In this document: positions 13,114 to 19,306 of the stretch, piece by piece
How positions within the stretch are numbered: position 1 is the first letter of the stretch
Layout: each line of letters starts with the position of its first letter
Assembly: GCA_035695265.1 (NCBI GenBank)
Contig: DASSEM010000154.1
Span: 1-19,306, forward strand
Direction: 5' to 3'
Length of the DNA stretch: 19,306 nucleotides
Source: RHKX01 sp035695265
Lineage (GTDB): Bacteria > Actinomycetota > Thermoleophilia > Solirubrobacterales > 70-9
Translations under genes and position numbers: made by a program
Notes under the pieces: model-generated
Told to the model about the DNA's origin: nothing
What the model saw: the letters and a program-made list of their open reading frames with translations, nothing else
The model's database searches: none

Positions 13114-13436
13114 CGCTGCTCGTCGATCTCGCGCCGGATGTCATCCTCGGTGATCGGTCGCTGGCGGGGCCCGTAGGCCTGCCAGCCGCTCGCCACCAGC
13201 GCTACCCCGAGGCCGAAGACGACCCAGATCGGCCAGAAGTAGCCGCCGCCGCTGAGCGCCCAGATGACGATCATCAGCACCAGCACGCCGACCGCCGTCA
13301 CGGCGAGGCCGCGGAAGCTGCGCTGTGCCTTGAGGCGGTTCAGCGCCCGCTCGCGCGCGTCGTCTTGCTCGAGCTCGGCCACCGCGGGCAAGTCTAGCCC
13401 CGGCGCCGACGGAGGCGGGATCGCAACTTGTCCCAC
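13110..13436 (-). CDS. 2TM-domain membrane protein
   Basis: 108 aa from a GTG at 13436. A TTG at 13391, with GGGG 6 nt before it, is an attractive alternative, because known relatives begin near ERALNRLKAQR. The 2TM domain (PF13239-like) is visible: a charged helix RERALNRLKAQRSFRG, a first membrane helix, the GGGYFWPIW turn, a second helix and the C-terminal RPITEDDIRREIDEQR. In this family the domain often stands alone or is joined to LytTR or kinase domains; its role is unknown. Overlaps the next gene by 4 nt. Confidence 0.8.
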   Translation of the reverse strand: MGQVAIPPPSAPGLDLPAVAELEQDDARERALNRLKAQRSFRGLAVTAVGVLVLMIVIWALSGGGYFWPIWVVFGLGVALVASGWQAYGPRQRPITEDDIRREIDEQR

Positions 13437-13473
13437 GAGCCTCGCAGCAAGGACGCGGCGTGCGGCAGGCGGG

Positions 13474-14886
13474 TCAGCTGACGTCCGCCCGGATCCGGCC
13501 CGATCCGGCCGCGGCCAGAAGCGCCGCGTGGTCCTCCTCGTTGCGGTCCGCGTAGCGAGCCGCGAACTCGACCATCGCCCGGTCGAAGTGGTCGCCGCCG
13601 CCGAGGTAGGAGGCGATCGCGACGCGATCGCCGGAGCGCGCGTGGGCGTTGGCGAGTACGCCGCCGCAGAGCCGGGCGTAGACGGCGAGCGTCCGCGGCG
13701 CCATCAGGTCGATCCGCGCCGATCCCTTCGCGTCCCAGAGCTGGCGGACGTAGTAGTCGCGGCGCCGGCCGTCGACGCCGTCGACTGAGGTCCAGCCGAG
13801 CAGGATGTCGCCGCTCGCCTGCATCAGCCGCTGCCCCTCGACGACGCGGCGACCCTGGCGGGCGTAGATGCTCCGGCCCGCATGGGGCTCGAGCACCGAC
13901 CGCTGCGCTTCCTTGACCTGGAGGAACAGCGGATCGTCGCCATCGCGCCCGAGCAGCAGGACGATCCAGGCCCGGGTCCCGACGCTGCCGACCCCGACGA
14001 CCTTGCGAGCCATGTCGACCAGGCGGTAGCGGTCGAGCAGCTTCCGCAGCCCCTGCGGCAGGCTCGCTCGGTACTCGCCCAGGATCCTCCGCAGGTCGCC
14101 GGTCGCGGCCGCCAGCGCGTCGTCGTCGAGCAACTCCGCCAGCGGCGTGATCAGCGGCGGGTCGCTGACGATCCGCAGCTCACCGTCGACCTCGCGGATG
14201 AGCTTCGCGAATGCCCGCGCCGAGGTCTTCCGCTTCGCCTTCGCGACATTGCGGTCGAACACCGCGATCGCCGCCTCGTCGACCTCGTCGGCGTGGCGCT
14301 CCCGGATCAGCTCGACGTCGACCCGCTGGTACCAGGCTTCGAGGTTGCCCATCTTCGCCAGGCGCCGGATCTGCTCCCGGTACTCGCCGGCCGCCGCCTG
14401 CACCGCGAGGACCCGCTGCTTGCGGCCGAACTCGCGATCGCGACCGGCGATCTCGACGCTCGCGACGAGCCGCTTGACGTCCCATTCCCACGGGCCCGGC
14501 AGCGTCTCGTCGAAGTCGTTGACGTCGAAGACGAGGCTGCGGTCGGGGGCTGCGAAAGCCCCGAAGTTGGCGAGGTGGGCATCGCCGCATAGCTGCACGG
14601 TGATGCCCGAGCGCGGCGTCGCCGCGAGGTCGGCGGCCATCACCGCCGCGGCGCCGCGGAAGAAGGCGAACGGGGAGGCGAGCATCCGGCCGTAGCGGAT
14701 CGGTACGAGCTCGGCGACGCGATCGCCGGCCTGCGCCTCGAGGATCGCGACGGCGTCCCGCCGGTCGGCGGCCGGCGACCACTTGCCGTGGCTCGACCGC
14801 GGCGCCAGCTCTCGCGCGCGCTTCCCGCGGGCGCGGGAGTCGACGCGGCCATTGCCGCCTGCTCGACCCCTGCTCACCGCGTCCAT
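13474..14886 (-). CDS. DUF2252 family protein (kinase-like fold)
   Basis: 470 aa from the ATG at 14886; the frame is open to 14973 but that would overlap the divergent channel gene. The family signature is strong: MLASPFAFFRGAAAVMAADLA (residues 68-88), CGDAHLANFGAF (100-111) and VFDVNDFDETLPGPWEWDVKRL (119-140). The HGD.H..N-like and D-N-D-F-D elements resemble the catalytic and metal-binding loops of aminoglycoside-phosphotransferase-like folds, so phosphotransfer is suspected for the family but not demonstrated. Later blocks VVGVGSVGTRAWIVLL and QVKEAQRSV are also typical. Normal family length. It is divergent from a K+-channel-like gene with an 85-nt shared promoter gap. Confidence 0.88.
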   Translation of the reverse strand: MDAVSRGRAGGNGRVDSRARGKRARELAPRSSHGKWSPAADRRDAVAILEAQAGDRVAELVPIRYGRMLASPFAFFRGAAAVMAADLAATPRSGITVQLCGDAHLANFGAFAAPDRSLVFDVNDFDETLPGPWEWDVKRLVASVEIAGRDREFGRKQRVLAVQAAAGEYREQIRRLAKMGNLEAWYQRVDVELIRERHADEVDEAAIAVFDRNVAKAKRKTSARAFAKLIREVDGELRIVSDPPLITPLAELLDDDALAAATGDLRRILGEYRASLPQGLRKLLDRYRLVDMARKVVGVGSVGTRAWIVLLLGRDGDDPLFLQVKEAQRSVLEPHAGRSIYARQGRRVVEGQRLMQASGDILLGWTSVDGVDGRRRDYYVRQLWDAKGSARIDLMAPRTLAVYARLCGGVLANAHARSGDRVAIASYLGGGDHFDRAMVEFAARYADRNEEDHAALLAAAGSGRIRADVS

Positions 14887-14971
14887 CGTCGCAGCGTACG
14901 CCGAAGGGCCGAGGCCGGCAGCGACCGACCGGGGCGGTTGGGAGGTCCGATCCATCCGCTTCAATCGCGCC

Positions 14972-15676
14972 ATGGAGCAGGCGAGCGTCGCCCAGCAGCC
15001 GCGGCCCGGGCGACGCCTGCTGGAGGCGCTCGGCTCGATCGACAGCTATGGGCCGGTACTGCTGTCGATCCTTCTCACCTACGTCCTCGCCGTGGCGCTG
15101 AGCGAGAGCGACGCCGGAGAGGTCATCCTGCTCGCGCAGATGCTCAACGTCTGGCTGGTCTTCAGGGTCGCCCAGGCGAGGCCCTCGATCCGCCGGGCGA
15201 CCAACCTGCTCCTCATCGCGGCTGCGCTCACCGCCGTCGCGTCGCTGTTCGGCCTCAGCGGCGACGGCGACCCGGGCCTGTTCGTCGCCGGTTGCATCCT
15301 CTACTTCGTCGCCCCCATCGCCATCGTCCGCCACCTGATCTCGCGCCGCTCCGTCGACCTCCAGACGATCCTCGGTGCGATCGCGGCCTACCTGCTGATC
15401 GGGATGTTCTACGCGTTCGCCTACCGGTTCGTCGGCGTCGTCCAGGACGGTCCCTTCTTCGGCGCCGACGGCGACGGCAACCTGGCGCAGGACCTCTTCT
15501 TCAGCTTCACCACGATGCTGACGATCGGCTTCGGCAACCTCGTGCCGGCCGGCAACCCCGGCCAGACGATGGCGGTCGCCGAGGGACTGACGGGGCAGCT
15601 CTTCCTCGTCGTCGCGGTCGCCAAGGCGGTCGCCTCCTGGCGACCGGCGCCGCGGCCTGGAAGCGAACCCAGATAA
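14972..15676 (+). CDS. Potassium-channel-like membrane protein (Ion_trans_2 pore)
   Basis: 234 aa from the ATG at 14972; a start further upstream would run into the divergent DUF2252 gene. Six hydrophobic segments are seen, at about residues 28-44, 52-66, 77-94, 102-120, 131-152 and 199-221. Between the last two lies a pore loop with LAQDLFFSFTTMLTIGFGNLVP; the selectivity filter is T184-I-G-F-G-N189. Most bacterial relatives have TVGYGD; the GFGN form is known from the eukaryotic EAG/hERG channels. No RCK or cyclic-nucleotide domain is attached, and there is no regular arginine voltage sensor. Probably a passive cation (K+) pore in the inner membrane; selectivity is inferred from the filter only. 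Confidence 0.85.
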   Translation: MEQASVAQQPRPGRRLLEALGSIDSYGPVLLSILLTYVLAVALSESDAGEVILLAQMLNVWLVFRVAQARPSIRRATNLLLIAAALTAVASLFGLSGDGDPGLFVAGCILYFVAPIAIVRHLISRRSVDLQTILGAIAAYLLIGMFYAFAYRFVGVVQDGPFFGADGDGNLAQDLFFSFTTMLTIGFGNLVPAGNPGQTMAVAEGLTGQLFLVVAVAKAVASWRPAPRPGSEPR

Positions 15677-15742
15677 CTCCCGGAAAAATGCTCTGCTTCG
15701 CGTCCGCTTCCTCCTAGCGGCCGGATTCAGACCGCCGGACAG

Positions 15743-15816
15743 TCGGGGCGCCCGGATTCGAACCGGGGATCTCCTGCCCCCAAAGCAGGCGCGGTACCAG
15801 GCTCCGCTACGCCCCG
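15743..15816 (-). tRNA. tRNA-Pro(UGG)
   Basis: 74 nt. Acceptor CGGGGCG pairs with CGCCCCG, discriminator A, with C1-G72 as in tRNA-Pro(GGG). The anticodon stem is CCTGC/GCAGG with loop TTTGGGG (anticodon TGG, reads CCA), and the T arm is CCCGG-TTCGAAT-CCGGG. Convergent with the channel gene. Confidence 0.97.
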
Positions 15817-15826
15817 AGGCGCGACG

Positions 15827-15832
15827 AGTCTA
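15827..15832 (-). promoter_or_regulatory. Probable -10 element of tRNA-Pro(UGG)
   Basis: TAGACT on the minus strand, 10 nt before the mature 5' end, identical in sequence and spacing to that of tRNA-Leu(UAG). Confidence 0.5.
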
Positions 15833-15876
15833 GATGGCGAGCCGGACCGGCCGACCCGCCGCGGGCCGCGGCCCGG

Positions 15877-16377
15877 TCAGCTCGCCAGCTCGAAGAGCTC
15901 CTCCTGGGCGCGCTCCGGGAACCCCTCCTCGCGGATCCGCTGGATCCAGCCGTGGAGGCGGATGCGGAGGTCGGCGTTGCTGCTGCGGACGGTCATCACG
16001 CCGAGCTCGGCGTTGCGTACGCGCGGCGGCAGCGGCCGGCTCCGGAACCAGCGCTGCAGGCGGATCCGGTCGTGGCCGATGCCGAGCCGGGCGGACCAGA
16101 AACGGACCATCTCGACGACGTCCTGGCCCTCGCCGAACTGCAGCCGGTAGTCGACCCGCCCGTTCGAGAGGCGCCGCAGCCAGTGCGCGGCGAGCGCGAC
16201 CGTGTCGGGGTCGGCGCTGCGGACCTCGACCGGCCCGATGTCGGATGTGGTCCGCTCCGACATGCACAGGGCCAGGAACTGCCGGAAGGTCGGATCCCGC
16301 GACAGGCGCTCGAACTGGGCCCGCTCGCCGGCGTGGGCCGCGTTTCTCAGCTTTCGATACTCAGCTTGCATTCTCAC
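15877..16377 (-). CDS. Uncharacterised protein, possible LAGLIDADG-like half domain
   Basis: 166 aa from a GTG at 16377 (GAGG 7 nt before it); an ATG at 16371 and a TTG at 16416 are alternatives. I do not recognise a named family. The order is a basic N-terminal helix (YRKLRNAAHAGERAQFERL), a conserved-looking middle LAAHWLRRLSNGRVDYRLQF, then VEMVRFWSARLGIGHDRIRLQR, and a C-terminal GVMTVRSSNADLRIRLHGWIQRI. The helix-strand-helix-strand layout, with an FW...LGI...RIRLQR core followed by a TVR strand and LR..L..W helix, recurs in Thermoleophilia helix-turn-helix proteins and could be a degenerate LAGLIDADG-type half; this is inference. A LexA-like box lies 41 nt upstream, and tRNA-Pro(UGG) starts 60 nt downstream on the same strand. 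Confidence 0.7.
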   Translation of the reverse strand: MRMQAEYRKLRNAAHAGERAQFERLSRDPTFRQFLALCMSERTTSDIGPVEVRSADPDTVALAAHWLRRLSNGRVDYRLQFGEGQDVVEMVRFWSARLGIGHDRIRLQRWFRSRPLPPRVRNAELGVMTVRSSNADLRIRLHGWIQRIREEGFPERAQEELFELAS

Positions 16378-16418
16378 CGTTCCACCTCGGTTTCTCTCAC
16401 CGATCTCTCTATTCAATC

Positions 16419-16432
16419 CGAACAGATGTTCG
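16419..16432. promoter_or_regulatory. LexA (SOS) box candidate CGAACAGATGTTCG
   Basis: CGAAC-N4-GTTCG matches the core of the LexA box used by Actinomycetota and Bacillota. It sits between divergent genes: 41 nt upstream of the GTG of the unrecognised protein at 15877-16377 and 75 nt upstream of the DUF1015 start, the expected operator position for the former. Confidence 0.5.
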
Positions 16433-16507
16433 CCGACGGGTCGGACGGAACGGCTGGAAGGACGCGCTCGGCGGCCGCGGCGGCGCGGTCACTAGTCTGC
16501 GAGCCGG

Positions 16508-17776
16508 ATGGCAGAGGTGAGACCGCTCCGCGCGCTGCACTACGACCCCGATCGGGTCCCGATTGAGGCCGTCACGGCGCCGCCCTACGACGTCATCGAC
16601 CCCGATCAGCGCAGCGAGCTTCTGGCCCGCTCCCCGCACAACGTCGTCGCGCTGGACCTCCCCGAGGCCGATGGCGCCGGCGACCGCTATGAGCACGCCG
16701 CCGAGCTGCTCGGAAGCTGGCTCGCCGACGGCGTCCTCGTGGCCGACGGCGGGCCGACGATCTGGGCCTATGAGCAGGACTACGAGGCGCCGGGAGGCGA
16801 GCGGCGTACCCGCCGCGGGTTTCTCGCCCGGATCGGGGTCACCGACTACGGGCCCGGCCTGATCCGCCCCCACGAGCGCACCCAGCCGGGCCCCAAGGAG
16901 GATCGCCTGCGCCTCACCCGGGCGACCGGGCACAACCTGTCGCCGATCTTCGTCCTCCACTCCGGCGATGCCTGGAGCCTGCTCGAGCCGGCGCTCGCCG
17001 CCGAGCCGTTCTGCGCCGTCACCGACCCCGACGGGACCGTCCACCGCGCGTGGCCGGTCGCCGATCCGGAGGTCCACGCCGCTGTCGCCGGGACGCTCGC
17101 CGGCTCCGAGCTCCTGATCGCCGACGGCCATCACCGCTACGAGACCGCCCGGACTTACGCCGACGAGGTCGGCGCCGCCCCCGGCGACGATGCCCGCTAC
17201 ACGCTCGCCTGCCTGGTCTCGCTTACCGACTCAGGGCTCAGCGTCGTCGCCACCCACCGGCTCCTGCACGGGCTCGACGAGGACAAGCAGCGCGCCCTGC
17301 GCGAGGCCCTGATGGCCCACTTCGAGATCGAGGCGATCGACGAACCCGAGGACCTCGTCCCGGCCGCCGGGGACGGCACGATCGCCTTCGGCTACATGGA
17401 CTCCTTCCACCTCACCCCGTACCGCCTGCGGCTCCGCGACGAGGACGCGCTCGCCGCGGCGCTTCCCGACGCCTCCGAGGCCTACCGGACGCTCGACGCC
17501 GCGGCGCTCGAGGCGCTCATCCTCCGCGGCCCGCTGGGGATGAGCACCGACGACATCGCCGCCAAGCGCGGCCTCTCCTACTGCTCCGACTTCGAGGAGG
17601 CCGTCGCCCGGGTCGACCGCGGCGACGCCGATGCCGGCTTCTTCCTCCGCCCCACCCCGGTCGAGCAGGTCCGCGCGGTGGCCGACGCCGGCGAGACGAT
17701 GCCGCCGAAGTCGACCTACTTCTTCCCGAAGCTGCTCACCGGGATCGTCTTCAACCCGCTCGCCGGCGGCGGATGA
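16508..17776 (+). CDS. DUF1015 family protein
   Basis: 422 aa, normal length for the family (PF06245). The N-terminus VRPLRALHYDP and the TAPPYDVIDPDQR block are typical, as are IRPHERTQPGPKEDRL, the signature IADGHHRYETA at residues 204-214, and the closing PPKSTYFFPKLLTGIVFNPL. The activity is not established; HHRY-containing DUF1015 proteins are found beside amino-acid dehydrogenase genes in many genomes, but not here. It is the first gene of a plus-strand operon and its stop overlaps the next start by 4 nt (ATGA). The start ATG at 16508 follows a weak GAG-type ribosome site. Confidence 0.9.
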   Translation: MAEVRPLRALHYDPDRVPIEAVTAPPYDVIDPDQRSELLARSPHNVVALDLPEADGAGDRYEHAAELLGSWLADGVLVADGGPTIWAYEQDYEAPGGERRTRRGFLARIGVTDYGPGLIRPHERTQPGPKEDRLRLTRATGHNLSPIFVLHSGDAWSLLEPALAAEPFCAVTDPDGTVHRAWPVADPEVHAAVAGTLAGSELLIADGHHRYETARTYADEVGAAPGDDARYTLACLVSLTDSGLSVVATHRLLHGLDEDKQRALREALMAHFEIEAIDEPEDLVPAAGDGTIAFGYMDSFHLTPYRLRLRDEDALAAALPDASEAYRTLDAAALEALILRGPLGMSTDDIAAKRGLSYCSDFEEAVARVDRGDADAGFFLRPTPVEQVRAVADAGETMPPKSTYFFPKLLTGIVFNPLAGGG

Positions 17777-18348
17777 AGATCTACACGCGCAAGGGCGACG
17801 ACGGCACGACCGGCCTCTGGTACGGGGGGCGGCGACCGAAGTCGGACGCGCGGATCGAGGCGTACGGGGCGATCGACGAGGCCGGCTCGGCGCTCGGCGT
17901 CGCCCGGTCGCTCTGCCGGGCCGGCCGCGAGGATGTTGCGCGGGACCTGATCGACCTTCAGCGCGACCTGTTCGTGGCCGGCGCCGAGCTCGCGGCGGCA
18001 CCGGAGGCCTCCGACCGCCTCGAGGACGGCGTCAGCCGGGTGACCGCGGCGATGGTCGACGCCCTCGAGCCGACCATCGACCGCTACATGGAGCAGGTCG
18101 ACCTGCCGCCCAAGTTCGTGATCCCGGGCGGCACCGAGCTCTCCGCTGCCCTCGACCTCGCGCGGGCGACCCTGCGCCGCTCCGAGCGCCGCGTCGCCGC
18201 CCTCGCCGCCGCCGGCGAGCTCGCCTCGCCCGCGGTCGTGGCCTACCTGAACCGAGCCGCCGACCTCATCTACGCCATGGCCCGCTTCACCGACGTCTCC
18301 GACCCGGCCCTGTTCGAGGGCCGCGGGGATCGCAAGGGGGGCGGCTGA
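17773..18348 (+). CDS. ATP:cob(I)alamin adenosyltransferase, PduO/MMAB type
   Basis: 191 aa. The ATG overlaps the DUF1015 stop (ATGA). PduO-type motifs are in order: YTRKGDDGTTGL (4-15, ATP site), SDARIEAYGAIDEAGSALG, FVIPGGTELSAALDLAR (115-131), the R135-R-x-E-R-R140 helix and YLNRAADLIYAMAR with Asn160, Arg161 and Asp164. The enzyme transfers the adenosyl group of ATP to cob(I)alamin to make coenzyme B12 (EC 2.5.1.17) in the cytoplasm, working as a trimer. No B12-dependent mutase or cobalamin-synthesis gene is in view, so the cofactor's user must lie elsewhere. No cobalamin riboswitch was seen upstream. Confidence 0.94.
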   Translation: MKIYTRKGDDGTTGLWYGGRRPKSDARIEAYGAIDEAGSALGVARSLCRAGREDVARDLIDLQRDLFVAGAELAAAPEASDRLEDGVSRVTAAMVDALEPTIDRYMEQVDLPPKFVIPGGTELSAALDLARATLRRSERRVAALAAAGELASPAVVAYLNRAADLIYAMARFTDVSDPALFEGRGDRKGGG

Positions 18349-18740
18349 TGCGCGCGGTCGCCCGCCACAGCGACGGCCTGGCCTACGTCGTCACGATCGA
18401 CGGCCACGAGATCCTCGCCGACGAGCCTCGCGACGCCGGCGGCGCCGACTCCGGTCCCTCCCCGACGCGCCTGCTGACCGCCTCGCTGGCCTCGTGCACG
18501 GCGATCACGGCGACGCTCTACGCGAACCGCAAGGGATGGGACGTCGAGGGGCTCGAGGTCGAGGTCGACTTCGCCGGCAGCCCGCGCGCCGGTGAGACCG
18601 CCCGCTTCGACGTCGCAGTGACGCTCCCCGAGGGCCTCGACGCCGAGCAGCGGCAGCGGCTCATGGTCATCGCCGGCAAGTGCCCGGTGCACCGGATCCT
18701 TGCCGCGGGCGCCGACGTAGTCACGACGGAGCGACGCTGA
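18348..18740 (+). CDS. OsmC/Ohr-family protein
   Basis: 130 aa. The start shares one base with the preceding stop (TGATG). The OsmC fold is supported by GGADSGPSPTRLLTASLASCTAITATLYANRKGWDVEG-type order, seen here at residues 31-68, with the peroxidatic Cys50 in LASCTA and the second Cys112 in GKCPVHRIL. The LEVEVDF strand and LPEGLDAEQRQRL helix are also usual. Members reduce organic hydroperoxides or protect against oxidative stress using the two cysteines; YhfA-like members have unknown substrates, and this sequence is nearer to those than to true Ohr. It is translationally coupled with both neighbours. Confidence 0.9.
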   Translation: MRAVARHSDGLAYVVTIDGHEILADEPRDAGGADSGPSPTRLLTASLASCTAITATLYANRKGWDVEGLEVEVDFAGSPRAGETARFDVAVTLPEGLDAEQRQRLMVIAGKCPVHRILAAGADVVTTERR

Positions 18741-19306
18741 TGGACCTCGGAATCGCCGGCCGCGGCTGCGTCGTCACCGGCGCCGGCCGCGGGATCGGCC
18801 GCGCCACGGCGAGGATGCTCTGCGAGGCGGGCGCCCAGGTCCTCCTGGTCGCCCGTAGCGAGGATGAGCTCGGCGAGGCCGCCGCCGAATGCGGGCGCGC
18901 CGGCGCCGCCGTCAACGGCCGCGCCGGGCACCTCGCGATCGACGTCACGACCACCGGCGCCGCGGAGCGGATCCTGGCCGTCGCCGAGGATCGCGTCGGC
19001 GCCCTCGACGTGATCGTCAACGGGGCCGGGACGGCGACCTGGCGCGACCTCGAGGAGATCCCCGACGAAGCCTGGACGGAGGCCTGGGAGCTGAACGTGA
19101 TGGCGCCGATGCGGCTGATGCGGGCGGCGCTGCCGGCGATGGCCGAGCGCGGCTGGGGCCGCGTCGTCAACGTCGCCTCGACCGCCGGCAAGCGACCCTC
19201 GGCGAAGATGGGCGAGTACTCGGTGGCGAAGGCGGCGGAGTTGTCGCTCTCGCGGCTCTACGCCGACCGCTGGGCCGGAAGCGGTGTCCTCGTCAACGCG
19301 GTCTGC
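18740..19306 (+). CDS. Short-chain dehydrogenase/reductase (SDR), 3' end outside window
   Basis: 189 codons seen, no stop before the edge. The ATG shares a base with the OsmC stop (TGATG). Classical SDR motifs: cofactor loop TGAGRGIG (13-20), NGAG after the fourth strand, Asn119 in LNVMAP, and the catalytic Ser147 in NVAST, Tyr160 and Lys164 in YSVAK. The Arg after the second strand (VARSEDEL) suggests NADP(H). Probably a 3-oxoacyl-reductase-like or other alcohol/ketone oxidoreductase; the substrate is not predictable. It is the last visible gene of the DUF1015-adenosyltransferase-OsmC operon. Confidence 0.92.
   Translation, partial: MDLGIAGRGCVVTGAGRGIGRATARMLCEAGAQVLLVARSEDELGEAAAECGRAGAAVNGRAGHLAIDVTTTGAAERILAVAEDRVGALDVIVNGAGTATWRDLEEIPDEAWTEAWELNVMAPMRLMRAALPAMAERGWGRVVNVASTAGKRPSAKMGEYSVAKAAELSLSRLYADRWAGSGVLVNAVC

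Noticed and set aside
1..19306. CRISPR array, insertion sequence or prophage genes
   Set aside because: No regularly spaced identical repeats, transposase, integrase, capsid or defence-type genes were found on either strand.

Overview
The window is 19.3 kb of very GC-rich DNA with bacterial gene spacing: overlapping ATGA and TGATG junctions, and GTG and TTG starts. Several proteins look typical of Actinomycetota of the class Thermoleophilia (Solirubrobacterales-like): a four-helix membrane protein with a YELWHPNREKPEA N-terminus, CAP proteins ending in DFGYKR, a 2TM-domain protein and DUF2252. The lineage is inferred from protein resemblance; no marker gene is present.

Left part (1-7760). 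A secreted alpha/beta hydrolase runs off the left edge. It is divergent from a secreted two-domain lipase resembling Archaeoglobus fulgidus AFL. Next, on the minus strand, come a 14-TM drug-efflux MFS with a SpoIIAA-like protein, and a wrecked PLDc_N/SHOCT gene fragment. Then follow two tandem FMN-dependent 2-hydroxy-acid oxidase paralogues. One keeps its active-site residues; the other carries a Tat signal and has lost them. The two long non-coding gaps (1090-1483 and 4986-5394) share a structured sequence module. The first gap also holds a 25-nt copy of the tRNA-Pro(GGG) anticodon arm, so this stretch may be an old tRNA-associated insertion.

Middle (7760-12810). Five of the six tRNA genes lie here, all on the minus strand: Pro(GGG), Gly(UCC), Trp(CCA), Leu(UAG) and Leu(CAA). 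Between them sit two secreted CAP-domain paralogues flanking a 12-TM MFS, a truncated LAGLIDADG-like gene wedged between tRNA-Trp and tRNA-Leu, the lineage membrane protein, and an SRAP (YedK/HMCES) DNA-abasic-site protein. Four of the six tRNAs have a TANNNT hexamer exactly 10 nt before their 5' end.

Right part (12810-19306). Two small membrane proteins overlap in an operon. A DUF2252 protein is divergent from a K+-channel-like protein with a TIGFGN filter. tRNA-Pro(UGG) follows, and then an unrecognised protein behind a LexA-like palindrome. The last four genes form a tightly overlapping plus-strand operon: DUF1015, cob(I)alamin adenosyltransferase, OsmC-like protein and an SDR cut by the right edge.

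Points most worth a second look: the Tat-exported inactive-looking oxidase, the shared intergenic module with the tRNA-Pro copy, the LAGLIDADG-like remnant and orphan protein near tRNAs with LexA-like boxes, and the uniform tRNA promoter geometry.
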